Below are positions 58,216-64,000 of a stretch of DNA of 64,000 nucleotides, piece after piece. Location of the stretch: positions 1-64,000 of the forward strand of contig LGRD01000008.1 of assembly GCA_001263235.1 (NCBI GenBank). Direction: 5' to 3'. Position 1 is the first letter of the stretch. Each line of letters starts with the position of its first letter. The position numbers were made by a program, and so were the translations under genes. The notes beneath the pieces are model-generated. The model did no database searches. It was not told the origin of the DNA and saw nothing but the letters and a program-made list of their open reading frames with translations. The stretch is from Methylibium sp. NZG (GTDB taxonomy: Bacteria; Pseudomonadota; Gammaproteobacteria; Burkholderiales; Burkholderiaceae_C).

Positions 58216-59366
58216 ACATCGCGTTCGAGCAGCCCACCCTGTGGCAACGCGCCAAGCCGGTCTTCACCGGCTTCGACGGGCCGCTGTTCTTTGCCGTGCT
58301 GGCGTTGGCCGCGGCGGGGTTGATCACGATGTACTCGGCCGGTTTCGACCACGGCACGCGCTTTTCCGGTCACGCGCGCAACATGCTGCTCGGGTTGGGC
58401 GTGTTGTTCATCGTGGCGCAGATTCCGCCGCAGCAGTTGATGCGCCTGGCCGTGCCGCTCTACGCGCTCGGCGTGAGCTTGCTGATCGTCACCGCGGTGG
58501 TCGGCATCACCAAGAAGGGCGCCACGCGCTGGCTCGACGTCGGGCTGGTCATCCAGCCCAGCGAAATCCTCAAGATCGCCGTGCCGCTGATGCTGGCCTG
58601 GTGGTTCCAGCGGCGCGAGGGGCAGGCGCGCGCGAGCGACTTTCTCGTCGCGATGGCGCTGCTGGCGCTGCCGGTCGGCCTGATCTTGAAGCAGCCCGAC
58701 CTGGGCACCGCGATCCTGGTGTTGTCGACCGGGCTGTACGTGATGTTCTTTGCCGGTCTCGCCTGGCGGCTGATCGTGCCGTTGCTGCTGGTCGCGGCCG
58801 TCGGTGTGGTCTCGGTGGTGATGTTCAGCGAGTCGCTCTGCCAGCCCGGCGTCCCCTGGCCCATGCTGCGCGCGTACCAGAAGAACCGCGTGTGCACGCT
58901 GCTCGACCCCGGCAGCGACCCGCTGGGCAAGGGCTTCCACATCATCCAGGGCATGATCGCCATCGGCTCCGGCGGGCTGGACGGCAAGGGCTTCATGAAG
59001 GGCACGCAGACGCACCTGGAGTTCATCCCCGAGCGCACCACCGACTTCATCTTCGCCGCCTTCGGCGAGGAGTTCGGCCTGTTCGGTTGCGTGGCCTTGC
59101 TGGCGGCCTTCAGCCTGCTGATCCTGCGCGGGCTGATGATTGCGGCCGACGCGCCCACCGTGTTCACGCGGCTGCTGGCCGGCGCGATCACGCTCAGCTT
59201 CTTCACTTACGCGTTCGTCAACATGGGCATGGTCAGCGGCATCCTGCCGGTGGTGGGCGTGCCGCTGCCGTTCATCAGCTACGGCGGCACGGCCATGGTG
59301 TCGCTCGGGCTCGGGCTGGGCATCCTGATGTCGATCTCGAAGAGCCGGCGCCTTATGCAGAGTTGA
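58212..59366 (+). CDS. rodA: Peptidoglycan glycosyltransferase RodA (SEDS)
   Basis: A 384-aa polytopic SEDS polymerase that builds glycan strands from lipid II, paired with PBP2. SEDS blocks: MYSAGFDHGTRFSGHARNML, GATRWLDVGLVIQPSEILKI, GKGFMKGTQTHLEFIPERTT-DFIFA (catalytic Asp/Glu region) and GVPLPFISYGGTAMVSLG. The ATG overlaps the mrdA stop (ATGA). Its 3' end overlaps the convergent histidine-kinase gene by 14 bp. Confidence 0.97.
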   Translation: MNIAFEQPTLWQRAKPVFTGFDGPLFFAVLALAAAGLITMYSAGFDHGTRFSGHARNMLLGLGVLFIVAQIPPQQLMRLAVPLYALGVSLLIVTAVVGITKKGATRWLDVGLVIQPSEILKIAVPLMLAWWFQRREGQARASDFLVAMALLALPVGLILKQPDLGTAILVLSTGLYVMFFAGLAWRLIVPLLLVAAVGVVSVVMFSESLCQPGVPWPMLRAYQKNRVCTLLDPGSDPLGKGFHIIQGMIAIGSGGLDGKGFMKGTQTHLEFIPERTTDFIFAAFGEEFGLFGCVALLAAFSLLILRGLMIAADAPTVFTRLLAGAITLSFFTYAFVNMGMVSGILPVVGVPLPFISYGGTAMVSLGLGLGILMSISKSRRLMQS

Positions 59367-60894
59367 CGGCAGGCGCTGCCCCAGCGACTTCGGCTGCCGC
59401 CGCAAAGCGCAGCGTGAAGCGTGCGCCAGGGCCGAAAGCGGCCGCTGCCGGGTCGGCCAGACCGCCGCGGTGTCGCAGGTTGGCCTCGGTCAGGGTCAAC
59501 TCGGCGCCGTGGCGGGAGGCGATCTCGTGCACGATCGCCAGGCCCAGCCCGGAGCCGTCGACGTTGGTGCCGAGCGCGCGATAGAACGGCTGGAACACCT
59601 GCTCGCGTTCGGTCGGCGGGATGCCGGGGCCGGAGTCCTCGACCTGCAGCACCACGACCTGGCCGAACGGGTCGTCGAGGACGCGCACCGTCACCGTGCC
59701 GCCGGCCGGCGTGTAAAGCAGCGCGTTGTCGATCAGGTTGCGCATCAGCTCTCTGAGCAGCACCGGTTCGCCGCTCACCACCGGCCCGCGGGGGTGGCGC
59801 GCCGCGACCACCGGCGCCTCGTAACCCAGGTCGATGCGCCGCTCCAACGCGCGCGGCACGAAGTCGCGCACGGTCTCGACGGCCAGGTCCGCCAGGTTCA
59901 CCGCCTGCATCGGCGCAGCGTGTTCGCGGTCGTCGGCGCGGGCCATCGCGAGCAACTGGTTGACCATGTGGGCCGCGCTCTGGCTGGACCGGGCAATCTG
60001 GCGCAGCGACTTTTTCAGCGCCAGCGGGTCGCGTTCGCCGGCGTCGATGTCGCGTTGCGCCAATTCGGCCTGCATGCGCAGGCCGGCCAGCGGCGTCTTC
60101 AACTGGTGCGCGGCATCGGCCAGAAAGTGGTTCTGCGCACGCAGCGACTGCTCAAGCCGCGCCAGCAGGTCGTTGATGGCGCGCACCAGCGGCGACACCT
60201 CCTCCGGCACGTCGCGTTCGTCGATCGCACTGAGGTCGTTGCTCTTGCGCCGCCGGATCCGTTGCTGCAGTTCGTTCAGCGGCGCCATGCCACGCGAGAG
60301 CGCCAACCAAGCCAGCAGCACCGCCAGCGGCAGGATCAGGAACTGCGGCAGGATCACGCCGCGAAAGATGTCGCTGGCCAGGCGGGCGCGGCGACCCAAG
60401 GTCTCGGCCACCTGCACCAGGCTGGCTCCGGTGCCAGCGCCGGTGGGCAGGTCGACCCAGACGTATGCGACGCGCACGTCCCGGTTGTCGATCACGTCGT
60501 CGCGGTAGAGCACCTCACCCACCGGCCGGCGCTGCGGCCGCATCGGCACGGCAATGCTGCGCTCGCCGCTCAGGAACTCGCCACGCAGGCCCAGCACCTG
60601 GTAATAGATGTCGTCGGCCTCGTCGGTGCGCAGCAGCTCCGACGCGCTGGGCGGCAGCACGAATTGCGCCGTCGGCCGGCCCCTTTCGGCCTGCGTGAGC
60701 GTCACCTGCTTGGCCAGCACGCGCACCTTGTAGCCCAGTTCGCTGTCGAACGGCCCGTTGGCGATGCCCTGGGCCACCAGCCAGATCGACGCAATGCTCA
60801 GCGGCCACAGCAACAGCAGCGGGGCCAGCAGCCAGTCGAGGATCTCGCCGAAGAGGGAGTGCTGCTCGCGCAGGCGCGGGAACGGGTTGAACAT
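59353..60894 (-). CDS. Sensor histidine kinase, TctE-like
   Basis: A 513-aa inner-membrane sensor: membrane helix at about 22-42, a periplasmic 2CSK_N-like sensor region (43-180), a second helix at about 181-200, a HAMP segment, a HisKA box with phospho-acceptor His263 (DAAHQLKTPLAGL), and the HATPase domain (NLIDNALLYTPAGG, VEDSGPGIPPTE, GSGLGLAIVHEIA). It lies 33 bp after the response-regulator gene. TctE senses tricarboxylates; the signal here is unknown. Confidence 0.94.
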   Translation of the reverse strand: MFNPFPRLREQHSLFGEILDWLLAPLLLLWPLSIASIWLVAQGIANGPFDSELGYKVRVLAKQVTLTQAERGRPTAQFVLPPSASELLRTDEADDIYYQVLGLRGEFLSGERSIAVPMRPQRRPVGEVLYRDDVIDNRDVRVAYVWVDLPTGAGTGASLVQVAETLGRRARLASDIFRGVILPQFLILPLAVLLAWLALSRGMAPLNELQQRIRRRKSNDLSAIDERDVPEEVSPLVRAINDLLARLEQSLRAQNHFLADAAHQLKTPLAGLRMQAELAQRDIDAGERDPLALKKSLRQIARSSQSAAHMVNQLLAMARADDREHAAPMQAVNLADLAVETVRDFVPRALERRIDLGYEAPVVAARHPRGPVVSGEPVLLRELMRNLIDNALLYTPAGGTVTVRVLDDPFGQVVVLQVEDSGPGIPPTEREQVFQPFYRALGTNVDGSGLGLAIVHEIASRHGAELTLTEANLRHRGGLADPAAAAFGPGARFTLRFAAAAEVAGAAPAVNSA

Positions 60895-60927
60895 GAAACC
60901 AGGCCGCGGCGGGGCGAAGGCCGCGCG

Positions 60928-61599
60928 TCAGGCCGCGACCTTCTCCAGGCAGTAGCCAAGCCCGCGCACGGTGGCAATGCGCACCGGCCCTTGTTCGATC
61001 TTCTTGCGCAGGCGGTGGATGTAGACCTCGATCGCGTTGTTGCTGACCTCGTCGCCCCACTCGCACAGGCGCTCGACCAACTGGTCTTTGCTCACCAGCC
61101 GGCCAGCGCGCTGCAGCAGCACCTCCAACAAGCTGATCTCGCGTGCCGACAGCTCGATCATCTGTTCGTTCAGATAGGCCACCCGCCCGGTGGCGTCGAA
61201 CGTGAGTGGGCCGTGCTTGATGACGGTTGCGGCCGTGCCCAGCCCGCGCCGCGTCAGCGCGCGCACCCGCGCCTCGAGCTCCTGCAGCGAGAACGGCTTG
61301 GCCATGTAATCGTCGGCGCCGAGGTCGAGCCCCTTGACGCGTTGCTCCACGCTGTCGGCCGCCGTGAGCACCAGCACCGGCAGGCTCGACCCCCGGCCGC
61401 GCAACTTGCGCAGCACTTCGAGCCCATGCAGCTTGGGCAGGCCCAGGTCGAGGATCAGCAGGTCGAACTCGTGCGAGGCGAGCGCCGCGTCGGCCTCGGT
61501 GCCGCTGCCGACCTGGTCCACCGAGTAGCCGGCGTTGCGCAATGCCCGCAGCAGACCCTCGGCAATCACCTGGTCGTCTTCGGCTATCAGCACGCGCAT
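60928..61599 (-). CDS. OmpR-family response regulator, TctD-like
   Basis: A 223-aa regulator: receiver domain (MRVLIAEDDQVIAEGLLRAL) with phospho-acceptor Asp51 (LLILDLGLPKLHG) and switch Thr in VLVLTAADS, then a winged-helix DNA-binding domain (SAREISLLEVLLQRAGRLVS, NAIEVYIHRLRKKI). The ATG at 61599 has GGAGG four nt upstream. It is cotranscribed with the kinase and divergent from recA. Confidence 0.95.
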   Translation of the reverse strand: MRVLIAEDDQVIAEGLLRALRNAGYSVDQVGSGTEADAALASHEFDLLILDLGLPKLHGLEVLRKLRGRGSSLPVLVLTAADSVEQRVKGLDLGADDYMAKPFSLQELEARVRALTRRGLGTAATVIKHGPLTFDATGRVAYLNEQMIELSAREISLLEVLLQRAGRLVSKDQLVERLCEWGDEVSNNAIEVYIHRLRKKIEQGPVRIATVRGLGYCLEKVAA

Positions 61600-61645
61600 G
61601 CCGCCTCCACTGCTTGAATCGAGCAAATTTTAGGGTCGGGCGCCA

Positions 61646-61675
61646 TTGCAAAAAGTAGCTTCGAGGTACTGTACA
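61646..61675 (+). promoter_or_regulatory. recA promoter region
   Basis: TTGCAA (61646-61651) is a plausible -35; a TGTACA or CTGTAC element about 17-18 bp on serves as a weak -10 and overlaps the SOS box. Confidence 0.4.
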
Positions 61676-61686
61676 AACATCCAGCT
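61667..61686. promoter_or_regulatory. LexA (SOS) box of recA
   Basis: TACTGTACAAACATCCAGCT contains CTGT-N8-CCAG, one mismatch from the CTGT-N8-ACAG consensus. It lies about 36 bp upstream of the recA ATG, overlapping the promoter as expected for SOS control. Confidence 0.65.
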
Positions 61687-61721
61687 TTGGAGATAATCCG
61701 GTCAAACTCCCGGAGAACCGC

Positions 61722-62831
<1,110 letters not shown>

Positions 62832-62833
62832 GC

Positions 62834-63400
62834 ATGGGCCGGGGCGCGCCGGTGGGTCGGGGTGCGCCCTCGCTGTCGATGAAGGCGCGGGCCATCCAGT
62901 GGCTGGCGCAGCGTGAGCACAGTCGAACGGAGTTGCGACGCAAGCTGCTTCGGCTCGCCATCAAGGACGCCGCTGCCGCCCTTGGAGCCAACGCAATGGA
63001 AGCTGACGCAGCGGAAGCTGACGCAGGGGAAGCCGACGAAGCTGCGGCCGATGCGCGTGTCGATGCCCTCCTCGACTGGCTCGAAGCCAACCGCTACCTG
63101 TCGCAGCAGCGTTTTGTCGAGTCGCGCGTGCATGCCCGGGAAGCGCGCTTCGGCAACCTGCGCATCCGCCAAGAGCTGGCGCAGCACCAGCTTGCACTGC
63201 CCACCGAGATCGCCTCGGCGCTCAAAGGCACCGAGCTCGCACGCGCCCGAGCCGTCCGCGAGACGCGATTTGGCAGCGCCGGCCCGGCGGACACCGCAGA
63301 GCGCGGCCGGCAGGCCCGGTTTCTGGCGGGGCGAGGCTTCTCTGGCGACGTGATCCACCGGGTGCTGCGCGATTCGGGCGGCCAACCCGACGCCGACTGA
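62834..63400 (+). CDS. recX: Regulatory protein RecX
   Basis: A 188-aa inhibitor of RecA filaments. The tandem three-helix repeats are visible: KARAIQWLAQREHSRTELRR, NRYLSQQRFVESRVHAREAR, FGNLRIRQELAQHQLAL and FLAGRGFSGDVIHRVLR. A start-proximal AAGGAG overlaps the recA end. Residues about 55-71 are an acidic low-complexity insert (MEADAAEADAGEADEAAA) encoded by three 15-bp tandem units, placed between helical repeats. Length is slightly above the usual 150-165. Confidence 0.93.
   Translation: MGRGAPVGRGAPSLSMKARAIQWLAQREHSRTELRRKLLRLAIKDAAAALGANAMEADAAEADAGEADEAAADARVDALLDWLEANRYLSQQRFVESRVHAREARFGNLRIRQELAQHQLALPTEIASALKGTELARARAVRETRFGSAGPADTAERGRQARFLAGRGFSGDVIHRVLRDSGGQPDAD
62998..63042 (+). 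repeat. Three 15-bp tandem units inside recX
   Basis: GGAAGCTGACGCAGC, GGAAGCTGACGCAGG and GGAAGCCGACGAAGC run head to tail. Each adds five residues (EADAx) without shifting the frame, so copy number can vary harmlessly. Confidence 0.8.
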
Positions 63401-63402
63401 AC

Positions 63403-63441
63403 GCCCAACCAGAACGCCCAGCCAGAACGCCCAGCCAGAAC
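63403..63441. repeat. Three 13-bp tandem units after recX
   Basis: GCCCAACCAGAAC, GCCCAGCCAGAAC and GCCCAGCCAGAAC begin two bases after the recX stop. The unit length is not a multiple of three and the array is non-coding. Confidence 0.8.
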
Positions 63442-63533
63442 GCTCCGCCGCGCTCGGGCTGAAGGCCACCCGGCAGCCCATCTGATCGAGGGCCCCGCGC
63501 GGCTCGGCGCGTCAGCTTTGGTGCAGAGCAGCA

Positions 63534-63542
63534 TGCTACATT
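63534..63542 (+). promoter_or_regulatory. Possible extended -10 promoter of the DUF2889 gene
   Basis: TGCTACATT fits an extended -10 (TGN plus TACATT), 26 bp before the next start codon. No clear -35 is seen. Confidence 0.3.
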
Positions 63543-63568
63543 CGCCGGCTGTTTCGCACCTCATCTCG

Positions 63569-64000
63569 ATGGCCCTGCCCACCGCCGCACCCAGCCGCCA
63601 GCTGAAGCACCGTCGCAGCATCGACGTTCAGATCTACGCGCGTGGCGACGGGCTGTGGGAAGTCGATGCCGAACTGCGCGACACCAAGACGCGCGACGCG
63701 CCACTCGCTGGCGGAACCCGCCCCGCCGGCCAACCGATCCACGACATGCTGCTCAGGCTGGTGGTCGACGAGCGCTTCAACGTCGTCGAATCAGGCGCCT
63801 TCACGCGGTCGATGCCTTATCCGGGCGCCTGCGACGACCACGGCGACGCCTACGGCCGGCTCGTCGGCCTGAACCTCCTCAAGGGCTTTCGGCAGGACGT
63901 GCGTCAGCGCCTGGGCGGTGTGCTCGGCTGCACGCACATCACCGAGCTGAGCCAGGTGCTGCCCACCGCGGTGGTGCAGGCCTTCGTCGGCGAGGTCGCC
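63569..64000 (+). CDS. DUF2889 domain protein (3' end beyond the window)
   Basis: The first 144 codons of a gene cut off by the window edge. The protein begins MALPTAAPSRQLKHRRSIDV and continues QIYARGDGLWEVDAELRDTK, ARFNVVESG-like and TRSMPYPGACDDHGDAYGRL, which match DUF2889, a family of unknown function. It commonly follows recA-recX in Burkholderiales. The frame is open to the last base. Confidence 0.82.
   Translation, partial: MALPTAAPSRQLKHRRSIDVQIYARGDGLWEVDAELRDTKTRDAPLAGGTRPAGQPIHDMLLRLVVDERFNVVESGAFTRSMPYPGACDDHGDAYGRLVGLNLLKGFRQDVRQRLGGVLGCTHITELSQVLPTAVVQAFVGEVA

Overview
The window looks like a chromosomal stretch from a GC-rich betaproteobacterium of the order Burkholderiales (Rubrivivax/Ideonella/Comamonadaceae-like). 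This is inferred from the overall GC-rich codon use and from gene orders familiar in that group: rplM-rpsI / bactofilin / erpA / anmK / M23 peptidase / tyrS / dtd, gatCAB divergent from mreBCD-mrdA-rodA, and a TctDE-type two-component pair next to recA-recX-DUF2889. No taxonomic search was possible. No rRNA, tRNA, insertion sequence, integrase or CRISPR array was seen.

Left part (1-7.6 kb): a minus-strand polyamine/YdcSTUV-type ABC importer (permease, ATPase, binding protein) behind a LysR regulator, then a plus-strand CoA pyrophosphatase (NUDIX) and a monomeric NADP isocitrate dehydrogenase.

Accessory island (7.7-13.3 kb): less GC-rich and made of small coupled modules. These are a DUF2971 protein translationally coupled to a secreted ClpP-fold protease-like protein; an AbiE-type (type IV) toxin-antitoxin pair whose antitoxin-side protein carries a nuclease-like N-terminus and is preceded by two 18-bp dyads; an orphan AbrB/VapB-like antitoxin; and a Phd/RelE-type pair with its own dyad. 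This is the most likely place for an undescribed defence or stress system.

Aromatic catabolism (13.3-23.8 kb, minus strand): a tightly packed, largely start/stop-overlapping operon for the protocatechuate 4,5-cleavage pathway (ligA, ligB, ligC, ligI, ligJ, ligK). It also holds a DUF1932 dehydrogenase, a tannase/feruloyl-esterase-family lipoprotein that has lost both active-site disulfide cysteines, a substrate-binding-protein fold without signal peptide, an aldo/keto reductase and an alpha/beta hydrolase. A good sigma-70 promoter with an upstream dyad precedes it. A long cruciform-forming repeat sits inside it. Together the core enzymes would turn protocatechuate into pyruvate and oxaloacetate; the tannase-like protein could feed the pathway from esters.

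Middle (23.9-38 kb): flavin reductase, ECF sigma/anti-sigma pair, AmpG-like MFS permease, M48 metalloprotease, Crp/Fnr and LuxR-type regulators, carboxylesterase, a fused biotin-carrier/carboxyltransferase, HtpG, SrkA kinase, a DUF2726 membrane protein and a GNAT acetyltransferase.

Right part (38-64 kb): mostly housekeeping genes. They comprise ribosomal proteins L13/S9, DUF6776, bactofilin, ErpA, AnmK, an M23 peptidase, a methyltransferase, TyrS, Dtd, a Bug receptor, exonuclease III divergent from PyrE, a DUF4124 protein, GatCAB, the rod-shape/elongasome operon (MreB, MreC, MreD, PBP2, RodA), a two-component system, RecA with an SOS box, RecX, and the start of a DUF2889 gene cut by the window edge. 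GatB carries a locally atypical segment that looks like a recombined patch.
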